Of a DNA stretch of 64,000 bases, positions 27,786 through 36,555 are shown piece by piece. Under the pieces are notes generated by a model that was given only the letters and a program-made list of their open reading frames with translations, was not told the origin of the DNA and searched no databases. This DNA comes from Candidatus Gastranaerophilales bacterium (GTDB lineage Bacteria; Cyanobacteriota; Vampirovibrionia; Gastranaerophilales; Gastranaerophilaceae), in assembly GCA_944323285.1 (NCBI GenBank), contig CALURV010000033.1, forward strand, positions 1 to 64,000. The letters run 5' to 3'. Position 1 is the stretch's first letter. Every line of letters starts with the position of its first letter. The position numbers and the translations under genes were made by a program.

Positions 27786-28775
27786 ATGTCATACAGTGTT
27801 TTAAACACAAAGAAAATAATAGATGTAGTTAAGTATAGATGGGTTTGGTTGACTTTATCATTTATCCTTTTACTTCCCGGTTTTATTGCTATGATTTGGT
27901 CAATGAAAGTGTATCCTACTCATTCCCCACTTTTAGTAGGTATAGATTTTACAGGTGGTACTATAATTCAGTACTCTTTAAATGAAGATGTTTCTACTCA
28001 AAAAATTGGAGAAATAAGGACAAAACTTTTAGCAAAAGATATTGAAAATCCTGTTATTCAAGTTTTAAAACCGGTTGCTTCTGATTCTGAGTCTGCTATA
28101 AAAAATATTCTTTCTATTAGAACTCAGTTTTCTGAAACAGGTCAAAATGAAAGTATAGATAAAGTTTCAGAAATAATTACAGCAGATTATCCGGATGCTC
28201 AAATTGTTCAGGTAAGTTCAGTCGGTCCTGTTCTTGGCAAACAATTATTTGTTAATTCGATGATAGCAGTTGCTCTTGCACTCCTTGGTATTGTTATATA
28301 TCTTACATTGAGATTTCATCTTGAATTTGCTTTGGTTGCTTTCTTTGCTTTGTTCCATGATGTCCTTTTTGTAATAGGTGTTTTTTCTATTTTGGGATTG
28401 TTATATGGTGTTCACATTGACAGTCTATTTGTAACAGCGATTTTAACGGTACTCGGGTTCAGCGTTCATGATACGATTGTTGTTTTTGACAGAATAAGAG
28501 AAAATTTAAAATTCTATTCTAAAAAAGCTTCTTATGATGATATTGTTAATGCTTCTGTAAATCAGACACTTGCAAGAAGTATAAATACATCATTAACAAC
28601 ATTAATAACTTTGGGCGCTTTATATTTCTTTGGCGGTGTTACAACAAAAGATTTTGTATTAGTTATGATTCTTGGTATTGCAATTGGTACATATTCAAGT
28701 ATTTTCTTTGCTAGTACATTAGTTGCTCTTTGGAATGATATATCTATTGCTAAAAAAGCGAAAGCAGTTAATTAA
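27786..28775 (+). CDS. secF: Protein translocase subunit SecF
   Basis: The 329-residue partner of SecD. It shows TM1, the GIDFTGGTIIQYS motif, a short periplasmic domain, and C-terminal helices with LGFSVHDTIVVFDRIREN, which is diagnostic for SecF. It lies 24 bp downstream of secD behind AAGGAGAG. Its stop overlaps the next start by one base (TAATG). Confidence 0.95.
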   Translation: MSYSVLNTKKIIDVVKYRWVWLTLSFILLLPGFIAMIWSMKVYPTHSPLLVGIDFTGGTIIQYSLNEDVSTQKIGEIRTKLLAKDIENPVIQVLKPVASDSESAIKNILSIRTQFSETGQNESIDKVSEIITADYPDAQIVQVSSVGPVLGKQLFVNSMIAVALALLGIVIYLTLRFHLEFALVAFFALFHDVLFVIGVFSILGLLYGVHIDSLFVTAILTVLGFSVHDTIVVFDRIRENLKFYSKKASYDDIVNASVNQTLARSINTSLTTLITLGALYFFGGVTTKDFVLVMILGIAIGTYSSIFFASTLVALWNDISIAKKAKAVN

Positions 28776-29194
28776 TGACATATAATAAATCTTTATCTGA
28801 ATTTATTAGGGAATCAAGAGAAAAAGCCGGTCTTTCAATAATAGGTCTTTCTAAAAAATCTGGACTTACTATTGAGCAGCTTGAAGATATTGAAGCCGGT
28901 AAGGATTTATTTTTACCTGCTACTATTCGACAAAAACTTGCTAAAGGTTTAAAGTTAAATCCTGTGGATATAAAGCAATATGAAAGAATTTTACTTGTTT
29001 CTTATGATAATATTGACGAAAATTATATTAATACTGTTAAAAAAGCTATTCTTAATGGAGAAACTGAAAATCTAAGATGTCCTATTTGTTCTTCTAAATT
29101 AAATACTAAAATAGTCAGATTGATTGATTTAGAAGACAAAATAGCACTGCACCCGAAAGCACAATGCTCTAAATGTTCTTTTCAAATAAAATAA
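28775..29194 (+). CDS. HTH protein with C-terminal zinc ribbon
   Basis: A 139-residue protein. An XRE-like helix-turn-helix (about 6-60, FIRESREKAGLSIIGLSKKS) is joined to a C-terminal zinc ribbon with C102/C105 and C131/C134. It may be a DNA-binding regulator. The TAATG overlap with secF implies translational coupling, unusual for a regulator and worth noting. No TM or known family is recognised. Confidence 0.7.
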   Translation: MTYNKSLSEFIRESREKAGLSIIGLSKKSGLTIEQLEDIEAGKDLFLPATIRQKLAKGLKLNPVDIKQYERILLVSYDNIDENYINTVKKAILNGETENLRCPICSSKLNTKIVRLIDLEDKIALHPKAQCSKCSFQIK

Positions 29195-29196
29195 AT

Positions 29197-29784
29197 TTAT
29201 TTTTTTGTTGGTTTTTTTGAATATAAAGTTATAGACATATTTATAAGTAAATAATCAGTATTGCCTGTAAATGATGTAATATTTAATCTTGAAATAGAAA
29301 TAAGATATTTGAAATTATTAAGTAATTCATTCATAAATGTTTTAAGCTGCGCATATGTTCCAACAAAGAAAAATTTTAATTCACATACATTATAGCTATC
29401 TGAGAAATTTAAGAAAATCTGATCATCAGCAGGTCTCATATCATATTCAATAGAACGAATTAATAATCCGTTATATTGTGCTTTTTTAATGATATCTTCA
29501 AACATTGTTCCAAAAACACCAAGATTTTCATTCTCTGAGTTTTCAGTTGATTCGTAAACCGGTTTTATTGTTTGTAGTTGTTGTTCATCTTTTGCTTTTT
29601 GTTCTTTTGATTGATTGTACTTTGTTTGATAATTTTCAAATTCTGCTTTTACCGCAGTTTGAGAATCATTTGCATTTTTGTATTCTTCAACGCTTGAGCT
29701 AACCATAATATAAGTAATGGCAAAAAATACAATTACAGCTATTAAAAAACATAACGGAACAATTTGTTTATTTTTCTTATTCAT
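29197..29784 (-). CDS. PilO-like type IV pilus alignment protein
   Basis: A 195-residue bitopic membrane protein. One TM (about 8-29) is followed by a coiled coil (about 30-75), and a ferredoxin-like C-terminal domain with the pattern LKFFFVGTYAQLKTFMNEL typical of PilO. It lies 15 bp downstream of the PilM-PilN fusion gene, the normal PilM-N-O order. It should help align inner-membrane and outer parts of the pilus machine. Confidence 0.8.
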   Translation of the reverse strand: MNKKNKQIVPLCFLIAVIVFFAITYIMVSSSVEEYKNANDSQTAVKAEFENYQTKYNQSKEQKAKDEQQLQTIKPVYESTENSENENLGVFGTMFEDIIKKAQYNGLLIRSIEYDMRPADDQIFLNFSDSYNVCELKFFFVGTYAQLKTFMNELLNNFKYLISISRLNITSFTGNTDYLLINMSITLYSKKPTKK

Positions 29785-29799
29785 AATTTCCTCTACTTT

Positions 29800-31488
29800 T
29801 TATATTACAGGAGGGGGAGGTGTTAAGTTTGATGAAGGTGCTTTTTTTACCTTATTTATTTGTCCCCTTCTTTCTCTTAATGGCATATTATTTATATTGG
29901 ATATAGCACTTTCAATATTATCTTTAATTAGATCTTCTTGTTCATTTAAAGAAACATCTATGCTGGATGTTTTTATTTCAAATGTAAACCCGTTTTCTAT
30001 TTTGCTTGGAAGCATATTTTCACTTGAATTTATTGATAATTTAGATACCATTAAATCAGGGTTCTTTTCTCTTAGTCCCTTAACAAAAACATCTACAAGT
30101 TCACTTGTTTTAGCTTCTCCAAGTATTCCTATTCCTCCTTGAGGGTTTGTTACAAATTTCTTTATATATACATTATCTGGAATTTCTGTAGAAAGCAACA
30201 TATATGCTGTAAGAATAGTTGTATTATTATCAACAATATTTTTCAATGTGGGGAATACATTTTTCCTTCCATTTTCAGAATTGTCATCTATACGTTTTTT
30301 AAATACTTGTATTTGATCTTGTGTTCCTCTATTAGAATTCTGAATACTATCTATCTGTCCTTGCAGAACTAACTTAACTCCGAATCCTATAAATAATGCA
30401 ATAATAACAGCAGATAATAATAAAACAATAATAAATCTGTATAAATCTACTTCATATCCGCCAACTTCAATTATATTAGGATTAATCCTTTCAGCAGGCA
30501 TGAAATTAATGTTTAAAGGATAATCATCATAATCCGCAACAGCAGCACCTACAGCTTCTATTGTTAAATATGAAATCATATTTGCATCTATTTCGCCGCC
30601 TACTCCTGTTACTTCTATAAATTGTTCGTTTGTATTAATACTTTTATTTATACAATCCACTTCACCTTTAAATTCTAATTTTGAAGCAAGGAATTCTGAA
30701 TTTACTTCATCTGTTTCACTTATTATTAATAATGATTGTGGATTATTTTTTGAAATAGTATTTGCTGCAATTTTAGAAATTGTAGAATATACTTCTTCTG
30801 TTGAAAAAGATTTAACAGCAATTGGTTCTTCAAAACAATCAACAATGTTGTTTCCATTCATATAGAATGTACAACAGCTATTTGGTGTTATTAATAAAAT
30901 TGCTGTTTTCTCTTCTTTTTGAACATATTTATTGAATCTGTCACAAAATTGAATTGCTTTTAATAGTGAAGAATATGAATTATCTATTCTTACAAGATCA
31001 ACTTGCATTGTGTCAAATATTTCAATTAATCTTCCAATAACTTTTGTTTGAATCGCACTATATACAATATTTTGCTGACTTCTACCTAGAATTGGAGGAA
31101 GTATTGAATATGAAATCGCAGGTTCATTTCTTTTAAATATGTATAAATCTTCTATTTCACCTTGAAGATTTTCTATAATATATGGGGTTTCTGATGTATT
31201 TTCAAGAGATGTAATACCAAAGTGTACATTTGGAAGATTTAAAGTAACACTGCATTCTTCAGGACTAAGTCCTGCTTCTTCAAACAAACCCTCAACAACT
31301 TCTGTAAATTCATCAAAGTCAATAATTTCTCTTATTGCATTATTATATTTTATGTTTCCGGATGCATATCTTACAACACTTCTTGTAGTTTTATCAACAC
31401 ATACAAGTTCTATAAAATTATTTGCAGATAAAGAAATACCAACATGTATTCTTTTTTTAAATCCCAATTTTTCTAAAAAATCACTCAT
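29800..31488 (-). CDS. PilM-PilN fusion protein (type IV pilus)
   Basis: A single 562-residue chain combining two usually separate proteins. Residues about 1-330 form a PilM/FtsA-like actin-fold ATPase domain (HVGISLSANNFIELVCVD at the start). A TM at about 355-378 (IIVLLLSAVIIALFIGFGVK) is followed by a PilN-like coiled coil and ferredoxin-like fold. The tail is Pro-rich. Normally PilM binds the cytoplasmic tail of PilN; here the two are covalently joined. PilO follows. No secretin or pilus motor gene is in the window. Confidence 0.78.
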   Translation of the reverse strand: MSDFLEKLGFKKRIHVGISLSANNFIELVCVDKTTRSVVRYASGNIKYNNAIREIIDFDEFTEVVEGLFEEAGLSPEECSVTLNLPNVHFGITSLENTSETPYIIENLQGEIEDLYIFKRNEPAISYSILPPILGRSQQNIVYSAIQTKVIGRLIEIFDTMQVDLVRIDNSYSSLLKAIQFCDRFNKYVQKEEKTAILLITPNSCCTFYMNGNNIVDCFEEPIAVKSFSTEEVYSTISKIAANTISKNNPQSLLIISETDEVNSEFLASKLEFKGEVDCINKSINTNEQFIEVTGVGGEIDANMISYLTIEAVGAAVADYDDYPLNINFMPAERINPNIIEVGGYEVDLYRFIIVLLLSAVIIALFIGFGVKLVLQGQIDSIQNSNRGTQDQIQVFKKRIDDNSENGRKNVFPTLKNIVDNNTTILTAYMLLSTEIPDNVYIKKFVTNPQGGIGILGEAKTSELVDVFVKGLREKNPDLMVSKLSINSSENMLPSKIENGFTFEIKTSSIDVSLNEQEDLIKDNIESAISNINNMPLRERRGQINKVKKAPSSNLTPPPPVI

Positions 31489-31638
31489 AATTAACCTATT
31501 TCATACCTTAATTATATTATAATTATAATATTTTATAATTGCATTTTTGACAAGAAACTTAATGAATTAATTTTTATTTTATAACTACATCATTTAATGT
31601 ATAATAATGTGGATTAATAATGTATTCAAGGTAAAATT

Positions 31639-32388
31639 ATGGGAAATTATATTTATGGCAGAAATAATGTTTTCGAACTTTTAAGTGAAGGAAATAGAGA
31701 AGTAAATAAAATAATTTTAATGAAGGGAATGAAAGAAAATACAAAAATCTCTCAAATTATTGAAATGGCTAAAAAAAGGGGAATAATTTTTCAATTTTTA
31801 CCGAAAGAAAAATTTATACAATTTAAAGAATTTTCACATCAAGGGGTAATAGCTTATGTATCACCTGTTAAATATGTTGATATAAATGATTTTTTAGAGA
31901 GAAAAAAACAATATAAAAAAGTTATTATAACAGATGGAGTTGAAGATCCGCATAATTTTGGTTCAATAATAAGAACAGCGGTATGTGCCGGATTTGATGC
32001 TGTAATATTCCCTTCAAGAAGAAATGCTACAGTAAATTCTACTGTTGAAAAATCTTCAGCAGGTGCCATTAATCATATTGATATAATTATGGTTAATAGT
32101 CTGTCGTCTATTATAGATAAGCTTAAAGATAACGACTTTTGGATAATTGCAACGGATATAAATGCTAAAGATAATTATTATAACATTGATTATTGTAATA
32201 TGAATTTTGCAATAATAATGGGCTCCGAAAAAGAAGGAATTTCAAGCACTATCTTAAAAAAATCAGATTACATAATAAAAATTCCAATTTTAAATAAATT
32301 TGATTCATTAAATGTCGCAAATGCTGCAAGTATTATTATGTATGAATCTGTTAAGCAGACGGTGCAAAAATCGGGGATTAGTGTATAA
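31639..32388 (+). CDS. rlmB: TrmH/SpoU-family rRNA 2'-O-methyltransferase (RlmB-like)
   Basis: A 249-residue SPOUT methyltransferase. An N-terminal substrate-binding domain (IYGRNNVFELL) leads to the knotted SAM-binding domain with DPHNFGSIIRTA, IMGSEKEGIS and the LNVANAASIIMYE motif. It likely methylates 23S rRNA G2251. The ATG lies after CAAGG. rpoD-type sigma and rsfS follow closely. Confidence 0.9.
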   Translation: MGNYIYGRNNVFELLSEGNREVNKIILMKGMKENTKISQIIEMAKKRGIIFQFLPKEKFIQFKEFSHQGVIAYVSPVKYVDINDFLERKKQYKKVIITDGVEDPHNFGSIIRTAVCAGFDAVIFPSRRNATVNSTVEKSSAGAINHIDIIMVNSLSSIIDKLKDNDFWIIATDINAKDNYYNIDYCNMNFAIIMGSEKEGISSTILKKSDYIIKIPILNKFDSLNVANAASIIMYESVKQTVQKSGISV

Positions 32389-32409
32389 TATTTTTTATTG
32401 GAGGATTAA

Positions 32410-33393
32410 ATGACCGAAAGGCAAGATAACTTTTCCATAAATGAAGATGAAAACTCTCAACAAGATGAACTATCTGTTGATTTAGATGATGAAGATATTT
32501 TTAGCGCTGTTGAAGAACCCAAAATTCCTGAAACACAAAACAGTGCTATTGCTGATGATTCTGTTAAAATATATTTACAACAAATTGGTAAAATTAAATT
32601 ATTAAGTAATGATGAAGAATTAGAAATTGCAAAAAAAATAAAAGAGGAAAACTCTGAAAAAGCTAAAAAAATCTTAGTTAATGCCAATTTAAGATTAGTT
32701 GTAAGTATTGCTAAAAAATATATAGGCAGAGGTCTTTCTTTTCTTGATTTAATACAGGAAGGTAATATGGGATTGATGCGTGCTGCTGAAAAGTTTGATT
32801 ATTCTAAAGGATATAAATTTTCTACTTATGCAACTTGGTGGATTCAGCAGGCTATAACAAGAGCTATTGCTGATAAATCAAGACTTATAAGACTTCCTGT
32901 TCATATGATTGAAACTTTAAGTAAGATAAAAAAAATATCTATGGATTTGACTATAGAAAATGGCACTGCTCCCACAAAGGAAGAAATTGCTTATAAGATT
33001 GGTATGCCTGTTCAAAAGTTGTCTGCTTTGATTGAGTCAGCTCAAGGTACAATTAGTATTGAATCTCCTGCTAATCAAAAGGATGAAAATACTAAGTTAT
33101 CTGATTTTATTGTTGATGAAACAACACTTTCACCAGATACCAAAGTTACTCAAGATAATCTATTTTGCGATATTAAAAAAATGCTTAATCATTTAAGTGA
33201 AAAAGAACGTAATGTTCTTATTATGCGTTATGGTCTTGATGATAATGGTGAAAAGAAGACTCTTGAAGAAATTGGTACTTATTATGGTGTTTCACGAGAA
33301 AGAATAAGACAAATTGAAAATAGAGCTATGAGTAAATTAAAGAAGTTATGCCGCAATAATAATATTACTACCAGTTTGAAGAACTATATTTAA
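32410..33393 (+). CDS. rpoD: RNA polymerase sigma factor, RpoD/SigA-like
   Basis: A 327-residue sigma-70. It shows region 1.2 ([16 protein letters not shown]), region 2 with the [31 protein letters not shown] and [13 protein letters not shown] signatures, region 3, and region 4 with [17 protein letters not shown]. Lack of region 1.1 matches cyanobacterial primary (SigA) and group 2 sigmas, so primary status is probable but not certain. The acidic N terminus (DLDDEDIFS) is usual. GGAGG precedes the ATG. Confidence 0.9.
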   Translation: MTERQDNFSINEDENSQQDELSVDLDDEDIFSAVEEPKIPETQNSAIADDSVKIYLQQIGKIKLLSNDEELEIAKKIKEENSEKAKKILVNANLRLVVSIAKKYIGRGLSFLDLIQEGNMGLMRAAEKFDYSKGYKFSTYATWWIQQAITRAIADKSRLIRLPVHMIETLSKIKKISMDLTIENGTAPTKEEIAYKIGMPVQKLSALIESAQGTISIESPANQKDENTKLSDFIVDETTLSPDTKVTQDNLFCDIKKMLNHLSEKERNVLIMRYGLDDNGEKKTLEEIGTYYGVSRERIRQIENRAMSKLKKLCRNNNITTSLKNYI

Positions 33394-33406
33394 TTTTTCT
33401 CGGACA
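33394..33406 (-). repeat. Possible dispersed-repeat end fragment
   Basis: The 13 bases directly after the rpoD stop read TTTTTCTCGGACA, the reverse complement of the first 13 nt of the repeat (TGTCCGAGAAAAA). It is short enough to be chance, but its placement flush to a stop is like the full copies. Confidence 0.4.
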
Positions 33407-33456
33407 ATATTTTCAAATATATGATATAATTCTTTCATAGATAAGGAGAAGTTAAC

Positions 33457-33849
33457 TTGAAAGAAGTATCATCTGATAAGTTTGCATGTGTTATAGCCCG
33501 TATTCTTGATGATAGGCAAGGTAAGGATATAAAGATTCTTAATATTTCAAATATTTCTGTTCTTGCTGATTATTTTGTTATTTGTTCATCAGATACAAGC
33601 ACTCATGTTAAAGCTCTTACAGGTTATGTAAGAGAAAAAATAAAAGATTTCTTTAATAGAATTCCTATTGGAGAAGAAAATGATGCTAAAAATAGATGGA
33701 ATCTTCTTGATTACGGGGATGTTATAGTTCATATTCTTCATAAAGAAGAGCGTGAAACTTATGCAATAGAGCGTTTTTGGAATCATGCTTTTTGTGTTAA
33801 TGAAGAAGAATGGATGGAAAAATCTAAAGAATATTCAGAATATAAATAG
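33457..33849 (+). CDS. rsfS: Ribosomal silencing factor RsfS
   Basis: A 130-residue protein that binds L14 (uL14) to block subunit joining under starvation. The core (DIKILNISNISVLADYFVICSS, then HVKALTGYVREKI, WNLLDYGDVIVHIL and YAIERFW) is complete. The TTG start at 33457 is supported by AAGGAG 9 bp upstream. Confidence 0.92.
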   Translation: MKEVSSDKFACVIARILDDRQGKDIKILNISNISVLADYFVICSSDTSTHVKALTGYVREKIKDFFNRIPIGEENDAKNRWNLLDYGDVIVHILHKEERETYAIERFWNHAFCVNEEEWMEKSKEYSEYK

Positions 33850-33857
33850 GAGGAATT

Positions 33858-34265
33858 ATGAAAAAATTTTTATTAATTACCTTAGTTGTTTTATTTTTAT
33901 CTTCAAATTATGTATTTGCAGGTAATTTTGATAATTTAAACGGTATTACACCTGTTCAGAAACAAAAACTTTCTCAAATTCAGTTTAGATATAAAAATGA
34001 TTATAATGCAATAGAACAAAGTCTTATTGATTATAATTCTAAATTAAGTAAATTAGAACAAGAAACAGATAAATCTCCTTCTGATATTGCTATGTTGAAA
34101 GCAGCTTATGAAAGAAATATTAAGACTTTAAAAGCGCAGCAATTAAAACTAGAATCTGATACAGATGAATTATATAAGTCTGTATTAACAGAAGAACAAT
34201 ATAAACAATATCAAACTCAAAAAATTCAAACACAGGAAGCTTTTAATAATTTCTTACAGAAATAA
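33858..34265 (+). CDS. Exported Spy/CpxP-like helical protein
   Basis: A 135-residue protein. A signal peptide (about 1-21) precedes an all-helical mature part. Two LTxxQ-type motifs are visible, ITPVQKQKL and LTEEQYKQY, as in Spy/CpxP/ZraP periplasmic chaperones. A strong AGGAGG precedes the ATG, 9 bp after rsfS. It is one of several exported proteins around an ECF sigma/anti-sigma pair. Confidence 0.7.
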   Translation: MKKFLLITLVVLFLSSNYVFAGNFDNLNGITPVQKQKLSQIQFRYKNDYNAIEQSLIDYNSKLSKLEQETDKSPSDIAMLKAAYERNIKTLKAQQLKLESDTDELYKSVLTEEQYKQYQTQKIQTQEAFNNFLQK

Positions 34266-34284
34266 AAAATAAAGGAGTAATATT

Positions 34285-34791
34285 TTGAAAAAACTAATTA
34301 AATTATTTATAATTCCAATACTTATGGTAGTAATGTCTTTTAGTTTTGCTTTAAATGCTAAAGCTGTTATAAATTCTGAATATGATATTCAATATAAACT
34401 TGAGAAATTAACAACACTTAAGAATTTTGATTTTTTCTCAATAATTAACAAAAATGAATTAATAGGATATAGGCTTGAAAATTTTAATATGAGTAGTACT
34501 TATTATGTTAATAATGTTATTTCTGTAATGGATAGTTTAAGGAATATTCTTAATCAAATAGAAATTGTTAAAAACTCTGCAGATTATTCAGATACAGAAA
34601 AAAATATGCAATTAAATAAACTTTATCAAGATGCAAATACAGCTTTAAACGATTTAGATATTAAGACTATGAATTTTATAATAGAAGCAAGAAATTATAT
34701 GCCTTCAATGACATATCAAAAGTATGCAAAAAAATTTAGAGAATATTATAATAGTCTAGAGATAAGCGGATCTATAGTAGAAGTTAAATAA
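34285..34791 (+). CDS. Exported helical protein, unknown function
   Basis: A 168-residue protein with a signal peptide (about 1-27), helical mature part and no known domain. The TTG start has AAAGGAG 7 bp upstream. It is 19 bp after the Spy-like gene and likely co-transcribed. It is probably periplasmic. Confidence 0.65.
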   Translation: MKKLIKLFIIPILMVVMSFSFALNAKAVINSEYDIQYKLEKLTTLKNFDFFSIINKNELIGYRLENFNMSSTYYVNNVISVMDSLRNILNQIEIVKNSADYSDTEKNMQLNKLYQDANTALNDLDIKTMNFIIEARNYMPSMTYQKYAKKFREYYNSLEISGSIVEVK

Positions 34792-34857
34792 GTTATAAAT
34801 AAAAAATGAACTTTTTAAAATTATTCCTCGTTATAGAATATGAAAGAGGAAATAAAG

Positions 34858-35211
34858 ATGAAAAACTCAGACAAATGCAATAAATATGAAGCAATATTCG
34901 TTTTTGGCGGTGAGGATGCTATAAAAGCACATATTGAAGAGTGTCCTGACTGCAGGGAGGAATATGAAAAATATTTAAAAGTTTCGTCTTTGGTGAAGGA
35001 AGTTGCGCCTGTTTATTTAAAAAAACAGAAGCAAAAAAGATTATCGGCAATTAAAAAACTTGCTTGTTGTTTTATTTTGTTAGTAGGACTTACAGGTTTT
35101 ACCGGTTATAAAATTTATGATGATAATTCTTTTCAGGTAAATACTGTTGATGAATCTTATATTGGGACTTTGGGATTGCCAACAGATGAGTACGGATTTT
35201 TAGAGATTTAG
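34858..35211 (+). CDS. Zinc-finger anti-sigma factor
   Basis: A 117-residue single-pass membrane protein. The cytoplasmic part carries the ZAS zinc motif H25-x3-C29-x2-C32 with upstream C7. A TM follows at about 65-85, then a short extracytoplasmic tail. I chose ATG 34858 over the upstream ATG 34840 because AAAGAGG precedes it. It should hold the ECF sigma encoded 14 bp downstream; anti-sigma-first order is less usual. Release probably follows a periplasmic signal. Confidence 0.8.
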   Translation: MKNSDKCNKYEAIFVFGGEDAIKAHIEECPDCREEYEKYLKVSSLVKEVAPVYLKKQKQKRLSAIKKLACCFILLVGLTGFTGYKIYDDNSFQVNTVDESYIGTLGLPTDEYGFLEI

Positions 35212-35225
35212 TAAAAGGTATAAAA

Positions 35226-35714
35226 TTGAAAGAAATATTGGCTCAATATAGAAATAATATAAGAAAGATTATTTCTAATATGACAGGTTCAAATAATGAG
35301 GATATAGAACAGGAAGTTTATATAAGAACATTTAAGAACCTTGATAAATATAAAGAAGAAGGTAAATTTAAAAGCTGGATTAGTACAATTACGGCTAATT
35401 TATGCAGAGATTATATGAAATCGTCTTATTTTAGGCATTCTCAAGACTCTTTAACAGAAGAAGATATGATACAGATAAAAGATGAGAGAGAAAGTATAGA
35501 AGATGCTTTTATAAGAAAACAAAGACAGAAACAAATAATGGATGCAATAGATAACTTAAAACCAAAATTTAGAGAAGTAATAATAATGTATGAAATGCAA
35601 GATATGGATTATGAGCAAATAGCAAAAAAAATAAATTGTCCTATAGGGACAGTCAGATCAAGATTATTTAATGCGCGCAAGGAACTTAGTGTAACTTTAA
35701 AAGATTTAATCTGA
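35226..35714 (+). CDS. ECF-family RNA polymerase sigma factor
   Basis: A 162-residue group 4 sigma. Region 2 is seen in NEDIEQEVYIRTFKNLDKYK and FKSWISTITANLCRDYMK. Region 4 is seen in LKPKFREVIIMYEMQDMDYE and the HTH GTVRSRLFNARKEL. The TTG start is supported by AAAAGG. It lies just downstream of a ZAS anti-sigma gene and upstream of an LTxxQ protein, which suggests an envelope-stress regulon. Confidence 0.9.
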   Translation: MKEILAQYRNNIRKIISNMTGSNNEDIEQEVYIRTFKNLDKYKEEGKFKSWISTITANLCRDYMKSSYFRHSQDSLTEEDMIQIKDERESIEDAFIRKQRQKQIMDAIDNLKPKFREVIIMYEMQDMDYEQIAKKINCPIGTVRSRLFNARKELSVTLKDLI

Positions 35715-35726
35715 AAGGAGATTAAA

Positions 35727-36458
35727 ATGAAAAGAAAAATTTTTATTTTATCAACAGCGGCATTAGTTGCTATCTCCGGTTTAAATATATGTTATGCAGT
35801 AGATAAAGTAACAACAGATGATATAAAATTACCGGACAAAGAAGCTGCTAAATTGCCTCCAGTTTCACCAATAGCAGATAAACCATTTGTGAATGATGAT
35901 ATACAAGGACATACTCCAGATGGGGTTCAGCCACCGCCACCTCCATTTGGACATATACAAGGCCCGCCACCTGCTTTAGATAAAGAAGGTTTACCTCCTC
36001 CTCTTTTTGAGGGTAAACAACCTTCTAAAGCCGAAATGGAAGCTAAAAAGATTGAATTCGAAAAGCGTTTAAAGCTTACAGATAAACAAAAAAAGCAAAT
36101 TGAGCTTCAAAAGCAGCAAGATAGAGAGAAAATTAAACCTATTATTGATCAAATTCATGTTAAGAAACAAGAATTTAGAACAATTAAAGAAGATACTACA
36201 TTATCTCCTTCCGATAAAGATAAAAAACTCAAGGAAGTAAAGGACGATTTAAGAAACTTAAAAATACAGGCTGATTCTTTAAGAAAAGAAAATATGCAAA
36301 ATTTTGAAAATGTTTTAACTGAAAAACAGAAGAAAGAATTTTCAAAAATAAAGGAAGAACAAAGAAAAAATATGGAACAAAGAAGAAAAGCTTTTAAAGA
36401 ACGTCATAAAAATAAACAATTTGCTCCTGGTGAAAAACCGCCTGTAGATAAAAAATAA
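35727..36458 (+). CDS. Exported Spy/ZraP-like LTxxQ protein with Pro-rich segment
   Basis: A 243-residue protein. A signal peptide (about 1-24) precedes a Pro-rich region (about 70-100, PPPPPFGHI), then a highly charged helical part with two LTxxQ motifs (LTDKQKKQIEL and LTEKQKKEFSK), the signature of CpxP/Spy/ZraP chaperones. GGAG precedes the ATG, 12 bp after the ECF sigma. A perfect terminator follows. Confidence 0.78.
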   Translation: MKRKIFILSTAALVAISGLNICYAVDKVTTDDIKLPDKEAAKLPPVSPIADKPFVNDDIQGHTPDGVQPPPPPFGHIQGPPPALDKEGLPPPLFEGKQPSKAEMEAKKIEFEKRLKLTDKQKKQIELQKQQDREKIKPIIDQIHVKKQEFRTIKEDTTLSPSDKDKKLKEVKDDLRNLKIQADSLRKENMQNFENVLTEKQKKEFSKIKEEQRKNMEQRRKAFKERHKNKQFAPGEKPPVDKK

Positions 36459-36472
36459 TAAATATTTCAAAT

Positions 36473-36499
36473 AAAAAGGAAGTTTTAAACTTCCTTTTT
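36473..36499 (+). terminator. Intrinsic terminator
   Basis: A 27-nt near-perfect palindrome: AAAAAGGAAGTTT pairs with AAACTTCCTTTTT. It ends the ECF module. Confidence 0.85.
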
Positions 36500-36501
36500 A
36501 T

Positions 36502-36548
36502 TTGTCAAAAAAAATTTACGATAAGCTGAAAGTGTGATAATAGATTAA
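36502..36548 (+). repeat. Dispersed repeat, copy 8 (minimal)
   Basis: Only the first ~33 nt (GTCAAAAAAAATTTACGATAAGCTGAAAGTGTG in outline) joined directly to the last ~12 nt (ATAATAGATTAA). All of stems II-IV are lost. It ends just before the stop of the convergent AsmA-like gene. Confidence 0.75.
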
Positions 36549-36555
36549 TTTAAAT

